Assembly (NCBI GenBank): GCA_018713795.1
Contig: DVOE01000057.1
Location: 1-40,534, forward strand
DNA length: 40,534 nt
Source of the DNA: Candidatus Limadaptatus stercoripullorum
Lineage (GTDB): Bacteria > Bacillota > Clostridia > Christensenellales > CAG-917
Direction of reading: 5' to 3'
Below, piece by piece: positions 1 through 6,812 of this stretch. The notes below the pieces were generated by a model. It was not told where the DNA came from and did no database searches. It saw nothing but the letters and a program-made list of their open reading frames with translations. The position numbers and the translations under genes were made by a program. Within the stretch, counting starts at the first letter, position 1. Each line of letters begins with the position of its first letter.

Positions 1-1
1 C

Positions 2-244
2 CGCGGCGAAGTAGTCGCGCGCGTAAAGGCGGAGGGGTTGAGTTTCCTCGAAGGCGTGAGGCTGGGCACCTTCACCGTCCCCGGCGACGGAGACCTTGAT
101 TTCGCGCCGCTGTTCGAACTGCTCGCGGAGAGCGGTTACGAGGGGTGGATGATCGTCGAAGCGGAGCAGGATCCCGCGATCGCCGATCCGCTGGAGTACG
201 CCATAAAGGCGCGCAAGTACATAAAAAAGACGGCGGGCATCTGA
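2..244 (+). CDS. iolE: myo-inosose-2 dehydratase IolE, C-terminal part
   Basis: The gene enters from the left edge and only its last 80 codons are present. IolE dehydrates 2-keto-myo-inositol to 3D-trihydroxycyclohexane-1,2-dione, the second step of inositol catabolism, in the cytoplasm. The visible part carries the family's C-terminal signature: [20 protein letters not shown], then [14 protein letters not shown] and [12 protein letters not shown], which closely match known IolE C-termini of the TIM-barrel xylose isomerase/AP-endonuclease-2 fold. The frame is open from base 2 to the TGA at 242-244. iolG follows 31 bases later, as expected for an iol operon. Confidence is high despite truncation because the VPGDGD...VEAEQDP block is diagnostic. 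Confidence 0.88.
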   Translation, partial: RGEVVARVKAEGLSFLEGVRLGTFTVPGDGDLDFAPLFELLAESGYEGWMIVEAEQDPAIADPLEYAIKARKYIKKTAGI

Positions 245-275
245 CGCCCCGGCCGCGGCATAAAGGAGGCTTTGT

Positions 276-1289
276 ATGCTGAACATAGGTATCATCGGTG
301 CGGGACGCATCGGTAAAGTGCATTTACAGTCGGTCACGAGGTATGTGACCGACGCGAAAGTCATCGCCCTCGCTGATCCCTTCATGAACGCGGAGACCGA
401 GGAATGGGCGCGCTCGCTGGGCGTCGGGAAACTCACCCGCGACTACAAGGAGATCCTCTCCGATCCCGAGGTGGACGCGGTGTTCATCTGCTCGTCCACG
501 GACACCCATTCCGCCATCTCCCTCGAGGCGATCGCGGCGGGCAAACACATCTTCTGCGAAAAGCCCGTCGATCACGACCTTGGCAAGATCAAGGCGGTCA
601 TGCAGGCGCTCGAGGGGAGCAATGTCAAATATCAGGTCGGGTTCAACAGGCGGTTCGACCACAACTTCGCCGCCGCGCGCGAAGCCGTCGCAAACGGCAG
701 GATAGGCGAACTCGCCGTGCTCAAGATAACTTCCCGCGACCCCGGCGCTCCTCCCGTGGACTACATCAAAGTCAGCGGCGGGATATTCCTCGACATGACC
801 ATACACGACTTCGACATGGTCAGGTTCATCTCGGGCGAAGAGGTCACCGAAGTGTACGCGGCGGGCGGCGTGACCGTGGATCCCGCGATAGGGGAGGCGG
901 GTGACATCGACACCGCGGTGGTGACCCTGCGCCTCGAGAGCGGCGCGCTCGCCGTCATCGACAACTGCCGCCGCGCGAGCTACGGCTACGATCAGCGCCT
1001 GGAAGCCTTCGGCAGCAAGGGGCAGGTCGCCATATCCAACGACACCGCGTCCAGCGCCGTCGTCTCGGACGCGAGCGGCGTCACCGCCGAAAAACCGCTC
1101 TACTTCTTCCTCGAGAGGTATATGCAGGCTTACGCCGCCGAGGTGGAAGCCTTTGTCGCCGCGGTGAGGGACGACACCCCCGTGCCCGTCGGCATAGACG
1201 CGGGTCTGCAGTCCGTGCTCATCGGCGTTGCGGCGAAAAAGTCGCTCGAGCTCGGGCGCCCGGTCAAACTCTCGGAGATCGAGTTCTGA
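276..1289 (+). CDS. iolG: inositol 2-dehydrogenase IolG (Gfo/Idh/MocA family)
   Basis: This 337-residue NAD-dependent dehydrogenase should oxidise myo-inositol to 2-keto-myo-inositol (scyllo-inosose), the first step of inositol breakdown. The N-terminal Rossmann fold begins with GAGRIG (residues 8-13). The EKP motif is at 95-97. The block GGIFLDMTIHDFDM (168-181) supplies the Asp and His that with the EKP lysine form the known catalytic triad (here K96, D173, H177). Length matches the family. The ATG at 276 follows a strong TAAAGGAGG site with good spacing. It sits directly after iolE and ends just before a strong hairpin terminator, so it is the last gene of that operon. A related dehydrogenase acting on another polyol is possible, but the iolE neighbour supports the call. 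Confidence 0.88.
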   Translation: MLNIGIIGAGRIGKVHLQSVTRYVTDAKVIALADPFMNAETEEWARSLGVGKLTRDYKEILSDPEVDAVFICSSTDTHSAISLEAIAAGKHIFCEKPVDHDLGKIKAVMQALEGSNVKYQVGFNRRFDHNFAAAREAVANGRIGELAVLKITSRDPGAPPVDYIKVSGGIFLDMTIHDFDMVRFISGEEVTEVYAAGGVTVDPAIGEAGDIDTAVVTLRLESGALAVIDNCRRASYGYDQRLEAFGSKGQVAISNDTASSAVVSDASGVTAEKPLYFFLERYMQAYAAEVEAFVAAVRDDTPVPVGIDAGLQSVLIGVAAKKSLELGRPVKLSEIEF

Positions 1290-1302
1290 AAGCAGAGCAA
1301 AC

Positions 1303-1340
1303 AAAAAAAACGGCCGCGCGTGCGGTCGTTTTTTTGTTTT
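1303..1340. terminator. bidirectional intrinsic terminator between iolG and the PfkB kinase gene
   Basis: An A-rich run leads into an 11-bp stem (AAAACGGCCGC pairing with GCGGTCGTTTT, one G-U pair) with a 4-base loop and a T-run on the right. Because the left flank is A-rich, it also provides a U-tract for the convergent gene that ends at 1354. Confidence 0.88.
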
Positions 1341-1353
1341 CGTCAGTCCCGGC

Positions 1354-2241
1354 TCAGGCGTAAAAGCGGCGGATATACTCCTCAACATCCGCGCGCGTCT
1401 TGTCGAAGGGTCCCGTCTTCTCCATCTTGTAGGACACCGTCGCCGTCGCGATGAGCAGGGCGGAGGGGATATCGCCGTACATCCTCTCGGCGAGATAGGC
1501 GGCGAAGGTCGTGTCGCCGCGCCCCGTCCTGCCCGAGAGATTGCGTGCCTTTATGGGGCAGGTGAAGAACTCCTTGCCGTCGTAGGCGAGCACTTCGGTG
1601 TTGTGGGTTATGAGTATCTCGCGCGCGCCGAGGTCGAAGAGCGCCTTTGCGGCGTCGCGCCTGTCCGAAAGTCCGGTCAGTATCTCCGCTTCGGCGGCGT
1701 CGGTCTTGAGATAGCGGACGGAGGGGAGCACGCGCTTTCTGTCCGCCCAATTCTCGAAGAACATCTCCTTTCCCTCGCCGCCCGAGTGCCTGAGATAGCC
1801 CTGCACATCCACCGCGAGATCGCCGCGGCGCGCGAGCTCGTCGGTCAGCCCCTCCGCGAAGTCGCCGTAGATGAGCCCGCCGAGCTGCCAAATTCCGGCG
1901 GAGATATCGCCGGGGATATCGGCGGGCGTGAAGGGATCGCCCTGCGACAGACATACGCAGCGGCGCTTCTCCTTGTCCTCGGTGAAGTACTTGTTTTCGA
2001 TGGAAGTGGAGCGGGAGGAGGGCAGGCAGACTATGTCCTCGCGGGGGAGGGTGAACACGGACAGTCTGTCCTCGTCGGCGGGGGCGAGTTTGGTCAGCGC
2101 GACCACGCTCCTCCCCAAGGCGTGAGCCGCGGCGGAAGAGTAGACCACGGCGCCGCCCACCTGCACGGTGAGAAGGTCGCGGCAGTCTATGTTGTAGTCG
2201 AGAGACACATGCCCGATGACCGCAAGATCGTAAGTTTTCAT
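1354..2241 (-). CDS. PfkB-family carbohydrate kinase
   Basis: A 295-residue ribokinase-fold protein, predicted to transfer phosphate from ATP to a sugar, cyclitol or nucleoside in the cytoplasm. Seen in the sequence: the N-terminal VIGHVSLDYN strand, the substrate-side GG at 29-30, and the C-terminal motif GRTGRGDTT (237-245), in which D243 is the expected catalytic base. The usual anion-hole sequence is GAGD; here it is GRGD, a noticeable substitution. TDAAEAEILTG (180-190) is the typical central PfkB segment. The ATG at 2241 has a GAGGA-type site upstream on the minus strand. It converges on iolG and diverges from the long catabolic operon. IolC would be an attractive assignment from context, but the protein is shorter than usual IolC, so the substrate is left open. 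Confidence 0.8.
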   Translation of the reverse strand: MKTYDLAVIGHVSLDYNIDCRDLLTVQVGGAVVYSSAAAHALGRSVVALTKLAPADEDRLSVFTLPREDIVCLPSSRSTSIENKYFTEDKEKRRCVCLSQGDPFTPADIPGDISAGIWQLGGLIYGDFAEGLTDELARRGDLAVDVQGYLRHSGGEGKEMFFENWADRKRVLPSVRYLKTDAAEAEILTGLSDRRDAAKALFDLGAREILITHNTEVLAYDGKEFFTCPIKARNLSGRTGRGDTTFAAYLAERMYGDIPSALLIATATVSYKMEKTGPFDKTRADVEEYIRRFYA

Positions 2242-2342
2242 GTCGTTTTCGTCCTCTTAAACCCTCGTTTTGGCGTTTTGTCCGCATCTGCTCCCGGCGT
2301 GCCCAAAGCCGCCTCGTGGAGCGCGCGGACGCTTCCGGCACC

Positions 2343-2371
2343 AGTATAACACGAAGAGGCGCATCGGTAAA
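2343..2371 (-). promoter_or_regulatory. predicted sigma-A promoter for the PfkB kinase gene
   Basis: On the minus strand: -35 TTTACC (2366-2371), 17-base spacer, -10 TATACT (2343-2348) with an extended TG one base upstream. Transcription would begin near 2336, giving a leader of about 95 bases. Confidence 0.5.
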
Positions 2372-2400
2372 CTTCGTCAACCGATTTAACAAAATAATTG

Positions 2401-2429
2401 TTGCAAAACGCGGCGTTTACCTTTACAAT
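2401..2429 (+). promoter_or_regulatory. predicted sigma-A promoter of the catabolic operon
   Basis: TTGCAA (2401-2406), exactly 17 bases, TACAAT (2424-2429). The expected start near 2436 leaves about 50 bases before the ATG at 2487. It is arranged back to back with the kinase promoter, so one regulator could control both. Confidence 0.6.
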
Positions 2430-2486
2430 ATTCTCAGCGAACTATCGCGCGCGCCCGCGGTGCGGCGCGCATGAGTGAGGGAGAGA

Positions 2487-3773
2487 ATGATCAGGATAGC
2501 GGTGCTGGGTCTCGGCAGCAGAGGCAAGAATTACGGCGGGCATTTGTCCCGCGATCCCGGCGTGCGGATAGTTTCGGTCTGCGACAAATTTCGTGCCAAG
2601 GTGGACAAGGTCAAAAATGCGTGGGGAGTGCCCGATAGCGGTTGCTTCACCGACGACGAGGCTTTTTTCGCGCAGGGCAAGATCGCGGACGCCATGATCA
2701 TCGCCACGCAGGACCGCGACCATTACGGGCACGCCATGCGCGCGCTCGATCTGGGTTACGATCTCATCCTCGAAAAGCCGGTCAGCCCCTTCATCGAGGA
2801 GACGCTCGCGATAGAGAAAAAGGCGTGCGAGAAGGGAGCGAGGGTGCTGGTGTGCCATGTGCTCCGCTACGCGCCCTATTACCGTCGCATAAAGAAGATG
2901 ATAGACAGCGGCGCGCTCGGCGACATCGTGTCCATAAAGCACGACGAAAACATCTCTTATTGGCATTTTGTTCACAGCTATGTCCGCGGCAATTGGCGGC
3001 GGGAGGAGGAGACCTCTCCCATGCTGCTCGCCAAGTGCTGCCATGACATGGACCTGCTTTATTGGTACACCGGCAGCAAGTTCGCGAAGGTGAATTCCTA
3101 CGGCGACCTCAGATATTTCAAGGCGGAGAACGCCCCCGAAGGCAGCGCGGAGAGATGCGCGGACTGTCCGCTCTCCCGCACCTGCATCTACGACGCGCGC
3201 TATCAGTACATAGGGCGCAGGAAGGGGCTCATCTTCAAGAAGAAGTTCCCTTGGGGCACCTATGCTTTCTCGCAGTCGTCCTCCAAAAAGGCTGTCGCCG
3301 AAGCGCTCGAGAGCGGAGAGAAGGGCAGGCTGTTCGGCAGGTGCGTGTTCCGCTGCGACAACGATGTGAACGACAATCAGGCGGTGAATATCGAGTTCGA
3401 AAACGGCGTCAAATGCGTCATGACGGTGACGGCGTTCAACGAGAAGAACCATCGTCACACCGAGATACGCGGCACCAAAGGCGAGCTCATCGCCGACGAC
3501 AGCCACAGCATACTCGAGTACCGTCCCTTCGACGGCAGGAAGCGCCGCATAAGGGTGAATCTCATCCCCGTCATCCGTGGACACTACGGCGGCGATCAGG
3601 GGCTGATGCGCACTGCGTCCGCCATGCTCGCGGGCAAGACCGATCCCGGCATACTCTACACCTGGATAGCCGACACCGTGGAGAGCCACCGCATAGTCGC
3701 GGCGGCGGAGCTTTCGCGGAAAGAGGGCGGCAGGCTTGTGACTTCGGAGGAGATCCCCGACATCGAGAAATGA
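2487..3773 (+). CDS. Gfo/Idh/MocA-family oxidoreductase with a cysteine-rich insertion
   Basis: A 428-residue NAD(P)-dependent dehydrogenase, first gene of the catabolic operon; these enzymes oxidise or reduce sugars, glycosides and cyclitols. The Rossmann motif GLGSRG is at 8-13, EKPV at 96-99 with candidate catalytic K97, and LLAKCCHDMDLL (181-192) supplies the family His/Asp. After the catalytic core comes a CADCPLSRTC segment (224-233) whose three cysteines resemble a small metal site; such an insertion is known in one branch of the family. I chose ATG 2487 because GAGGGAG lies directly upstream; GTG at 2475 would add four residues but has no ribosome site. The stop overlaps the next start (ATGA). 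The substrate cannot be read from the sequence. Confidence 0.82.
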   Translation: MIRIAVLGLGSRGKNYGGHLSRDPGVRIVSVCDKFRAKVDKVKNAWGVPDSGCFTDDEAFFAQGKIADAMIIATQDRDHYGHAMRALDLGYDLILEKPVSPFIEETLAIEKKACEKGARVLVCHVLRYAPYYRRIKKMIDSGALGDIVSIKHDENISYWHFVHSYVRGNWRREEETSPMLLAKCCHDMDLLYWYTGSKFAKVNSYGDLRYFKAENAPEGSAERCADCPLSRTCIYDARYQYIGRRKGLIFKKKFPWGTYAFSQSSSKKAVAEALESGEKGRLFGRCVFRCDNDVNDNQAVNIEFENGVKCVMTVTAFNEKNHRHTEIRGTKGELIADDSHSILEYRPFDGRKRRIRVNLIPVIRGHYGGDQGLMRTASAMLAGKTDPGILYTWIADTVESHRIVAAAELSRKEGGRLVTSEEIPDIEK

Positions 3774-4240
3774 CCTTAGAGCTGCTCCGGAAGACGCTGA
3801 CGGCGACAAATGCCGAAAATCACACTCATCTTTACATCCCGTTCACCGTTCCCGAGGGGATGAAGGAGATACGCGTCTTCATGGAGTACGCCCCCAAGTT
3901 CTTTGACGACAGGGAGAAGAGCCTCGAGATAATACGCGAGGTGCTGGCGCGGGACGCGTGGTACACCTCTTTCACCGAAGAGGAGACGGAGGCGTTCCTG
4001 CCCCTTTGCAATCACATTTCGGTGTCGCTGGATTCGCCGGCGGGGTGGCTCGGGACCGCGCACAGGCACGCGCCCAAGCAGACTTATTTCGTGAACGAGC
4101 GGGATGCGGCGTACGGGTTCAGACCCGCGCCCGCCGAGAGCGGGGAGTGGCGGCTGACGCTTTCGTTTAATTGCGTTGTTACGGGCAGCGTGACTGTGGA
4201 TATAAGGGTGGAGGCGGACGATGAGATATCTCAGATGTGA
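3770..4240 (+). CDS. beta-sandwich protein resembling the N-terminal domain of CehA/McbA hydrolases
   Basis: A 156-residue protein with no signal peptide. Its sequence pattern (IPFTVPEGMKEIRVFMEYAP near residues 23-42, ISVSLDSPAGWLGTAHRHAP in the middle, then GEWRLTLSF near the C-terminus) matches the beta-rich domain that precedes the PHP metal-hydrolase domain in single-chain CehA/McbA-like proteins. Here that domain is its own frame, and the PHP domain starts in another frame 20 bases before this one stops. The start overlaps the upstream stop as ATGA, so it should be translationally coupled. It is probably a partner subunit of the PHP protein. The alternative is that a frameshift or assembly indel has split a single gene. 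Confidence 0.68.
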   Translation: MTLELLRKTLTATNAENHTHLYIPFTVPEGMKEIRVFMEYAPKFFDDREKSLEIIREVLARDAWYTSFTEEETEAFLPLCNHISVSLDSPAGWLGTAHRHAPKQTYFVNERDAAYGFRPAPAESGEWRLTLSFNCVVTGSVTVDIRVEADDEISQM

Positions 4241-5171
4241 GCTGCACACCCACACCGTGTGGAGCGACGGGAGCATGACTCCCGAGGAACTCGCCGCGAA
4301 CGCGGCGGCGCGCGGCTACGACGCGATCGCCCTCACCGACCACAACACCGTGTTCGCCTATCCGAGGGTGCGCGCGGCGGCGGAAAAGCTCGGGCTGACA
4401 GTCGTACCGGGCATCGAATGGACGACATTTTACGGGCACCTCACCGTACTCGGCGGCAGGAGCCCGGTGGACTGGCGGGAGGTGGCTCCCGAGACCGTGA
4501 ACGCGGAGATAGTCCACGCGACGGAGGCGGGGGACGCGGTGGTGCTGTGCCATCCCGCGAGGATAGGCGGCGCGATATGCTGCGGCTGCCACAACGACTT
4601 TGACATCGCGCCAGGGGTGCTCTCGGGCATGGAAGTTTGGAGCAGATACCGCGAGAGCCGCGATCCCGCGAACGCGGAAGCGGAGAGGATGTGGCTGGCG
4701 CGGCTGGATGCGGGCGAAAAGATCGCCGCCGTCTACGGGCTGGATTGGCACCGCATCGAGAAGGGCGATCGGTCCTACGCGGCGACCTATGTGGGCGCGG
4801 ACGCCTGCACCCCGGACGCCATCGTGGAAGGTGTGCGCCGTGGACGCACATATATCTCGGCGGGGGTGGAACTCGACATCCGTCTCACCGCCGGCGGCAG
4901 AGCGTTCGAGCTCGGAGACGGCGTCCCCGAAGGCGAAGTCCGTCTCACGGTCAAGGCGACGCCGAACGCCGACTACGCCCGGGAGTTCGGCGTGGAGATA
5001 GGCGGCATCGAGGTCGCGGGCAGCAGTTTCACGGCGGCTGCGGCTGGCTGCGAACTCGACATTACGGCGCACGCGCGGAAGGGTTACTTTTTCGTCAGGG
5101 TGCGCGGCAGGATAGACGGAGAGGAGAGCGAACTCGCGCTCACTTCGCCGTTTTATACGGAGGGAAGATGA
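4221..5171 (+). CDS. PHP-domain metal-dependent phosphoesterase (CehA/McbA-like)
   Basis: A 316-residue PHP-superfamily hydrolase, expected to bind two or three metal ions and cleave phosphoester bonds, sometimes amides or esters in the CehA/McbA branch. Metal ligands are visible in order: HTHT (9-12), SDG (15-17), TDHN (39-42), E66 in PGIEWT, H73 in GHLTVLGG, H111 in CHPAR, and D175/H177 in GLDWHR. A beta-rich C-terminal region (about 212-316) follows, typical of the branch. A GGTGGAGG ribosome site seven bases before ATG 4221 supports independent initiation inside the end of the previous gene. It overlaps the next start by ATGA. Together with the phosphodiesterase-like neighbour it suggests that the operon handles a phosphorylated compound. 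Confidence 0.85.
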   Translation: MRYLRCELHTHTVWSDGSMTPEELAANAAARGYDAIALTDHNTVFAYPRVRAAAEKLGLTVVPGIEWTTFYGHLTVLGGRSPVDWREVAPETVNAEIVHATEAGDAVVLCHPARIGGAICCGCHNDFDIAPGVLSGMEVWSRYRESRDPANAEAERMWLARLDAGEKIAAVYGLDWHRIEKGDRSYAATYVGADACTPDAIVEGVRRGRTYISAGVELDIRLTAGGRAFELGDGVPEGEVRLTVKATPNADYAREFGVEIGGIEVAGSSFTAAAAGCELDITAHARKGYFFVRVRGRIDGEESELALTSPFYTEGR

Positions 5172-5812
5172 TCATCACGGCACACGGCGGCGCCATGGGT
5201 ACGGGGCGCAACAGCCAAAAATATTTTGAAAGGACGGCGGATTACCGCGCCGACGCGCTCGAGATAGATGTCAGGAGCCGCGGCGATCTGCTTTACATAT
5301 CCCACCTTCCCGCTCTTTTCCCGGGGAAGTGCATACCGCTCGCCCGCGCCTTCGATATGGTGGCGGAGAGCGGACTCATGGTCAACTGCGACATCAAGGA
5401 AAGGCGGCTCGTTAAGCGGGTGCTCGACCTTGCAAAGAGCGCGGGCATAGCGGACAAGGTCTATTTCACGGGGGCGGTTACCCTCGAGGACAGCGACGAC
5501 ATAGACGCGGGCGCGGTGTGGCTCAACGCCTTTAATTTTTCGGAGGTGGGAGTGACTCCCGCGAGCGCGGCGCGCATCAAGGTGATGATAGGCGCGACGG
5601 GCAATCCCGCCTACCGCGGCATCAACATAGACAAGCGCAGGGCGACGGACGAGTTCATGCGCGCGGCGGCTGCCGCGGGGCTTGGCGTGTCCGTGTACAC
5701 GGTGGACGATCCGGCGGAGCAGAGGAGGCTCGCCGCCTTCCGTCCCGACAACATCACCACAAACCGTCCTCTCGAGCTCAGGAGGCTCCTTGAGGCGGAG
5801 GCAGAGAAATAA
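5168..5812 (+). CDS. small glycerophosphodiester phosphodiesterase-like protein
   Basis: A 214-residue TIM-barrel protein related to GDPD enzymes, which hydrolyse glycerophosphodiesters to glycerol 3-phosphate and an alcohol. Features seen: AHGG at 5-8 (canonical AHRG), LEIDVR at 31-36 supplying E32 and D34, H46 where the family has the HD pair, NCDIK at 73-77, and a C-terminal TTNRP typical of the last strand. It departs from the canon: the Arg of HRG is replaced by Gly and the ENT motif after it is missing. No signal peptide, so it is cytoplasmic. It starts within the ATGA overlap with the PHP gene. Substrate could be a phosphorylated glycoside or polyol rather than a lipid headgroup. Activity is probable but not certain given the altered motif. 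Confidence 0.75.
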   Translation: MIITAHGGAMGTGRNSQKYFERTADYRADALEIDVRSRGDLLYISHLPALFPGKCIPLARAFDMVAESGLMVNCDIKERRLVKRVLDLAKSAGIADKVYFTGAVTLEDSDDIDAGAVWLNAFNFSEVGVTPASAARIKVMIGATGNPAYRGINIDKRRATDEFMRAAAAAGLGVSVYTVDDPAEQRRLAAFRPDNITTNRPLELRRLLEAEAEK

Positions 5813-5842
5813 TTGCTGCGGCGACTGCCGCACGGAGGAAAT

Positions 5843-6796
5843 ATGCAGGCAAATGTCAGGATATCGGGTTTCTATGACGAGGTGAGTTCGGATCTCGAGA
5901 CCCAGCTCAAGCTCATGAAAAAGCTCGGCGAGAGCTATATCTGCCCGCGCGGCGTGAACGGCAGGAACATCTCCTCCTACACCGCCGCCGAGTTCGAGAG
6001 GGACATCAAACCCGTGCTCGACTCTTACGGCGCGAAATTCTCGTCCATAGGCTCGCCGATAGGCAAGATAGGGCTTTACGACGACGAGGCGTACGAGAGG
6101 CAGAAGAAGCAGCTCGAGGAACTCATCGGCATATGCAAGCTCATGGACTGCCGTTACATAAGGATGTTCAGCTTCCATGTCGATCCCAAGGGCGACTACT
6201 CGGAGTACAGACCCGTGGTCATGAAGAAACTGAAGGGATTTGCCGAAGTCGCGGCGGGCAGCGGCGTGACCCTCCTGCACGAGAACGAGAAGAAGATCTA
6301 CGGCGACATCTCTTCGCGCTGCCTCGAGATCTACGAGGAGCTCGGCGGCGACGGCTTCGAGCTCGCCTTTGACGCCAGCAACTATATCCAGTGCTCGGAA
6401 GATCCGTGCGAAGCGTATAAGGCGCTCGGCGACAAGTGCGTCTATTTCCACATAAAGGACTGTTCGCCCGAGAAGGTGGAGGTGCCTCTGGGCATGGGCG
6501 ACGGCGGCTACAAAGAGATGCTTTCCGACCTCATCCTGCGCCGCGGCTACGACGGATTTTTCACTCTCGAGCCGCACACGGCGAAGTACGCGGTGCTCAA
6601 AAACGCGTTCAACATCCTTTTCCCGATCACGGCGCTCGTCCCGCCCGTCAAGGAGTTCCACAAGGTGTTCAGGCGCATCGACGAGGCATACGGCATTTCG
6701 AGATTCGGCAAGGTCAGCCGCGAGCAGGTGTTCGTGTGGCAGTACGAAGCCCTGAAAAAGATGCTCGCCGAGATCGCGGCGGAAGCCGGCGAATGA
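5843..6796 (+). CDS. sugar phosphate isomerase/epimerase-type TIM barrel (AP-endonuclease-2 family)
   Basis: A 317-residue cytoplasmic protein of the xylose isomerase-like TIM-barrel family, which includes IolE, sugar epimerases and some ketoglycoside-cleaving enzymes. The metal-binding pattern is visible: LLHENEKK in the middle, AFDASNYIQ, YFHIKDCSP, and a C-terminal FFTLEPH, supplying the expected Glu, Asp, His and Glu. I chose ATG 5843 because GGAGG lies just upstream; the TTG at 5813 has no ribosome site. It follows the GDPD-like gene by 30 bases in the operon. Members of this family often act on 2-keto or 3-keto intermediates made by Gfo/Idh/MocA dehydrogenases, which fits the first gene of the operon. 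Exact reaction unknown. Confidence 0.78.
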   Translation: MQANVRISGFYDEVSSDLETQLKLMKKLGESYICPRGVNGRNISSYTAAEFERDIKPVLDSYGAKFSSIGSPIGKIGLYDDEAYERQKKQLEELIGICKLMDCRYIRMFSFHVDPKGDYSEYRPVVMKKLKGFAEVAAGSGVTLLHENEKKIYGDISSRCLEIYEELGGDGFELAFDASNYIQCSEDPCEAYKALGDKCVYFHIKDCSPEKVEVPLGMGDGGYKEMLSDLILRRGYDGFFTLEPHTAKYAVLKNAFNILFPITALVPPVKEFHKVFRRIDEAYGISRFGKVSREQVFVWQYEALKKMLAEIAAEAGE

Positions 6797-6812
6797 CGGA
6801 GCAAAGGGGGAG

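Noticed and set aside
2487-6796. DgpABC-like C-glycoside cleavage cluster
   Set aside because: The oxidoreductase and TIM barrel would fit, but no DgpB-like small subunit is adjacent; the small beta protein here fits the CehA N-terminal domain better.
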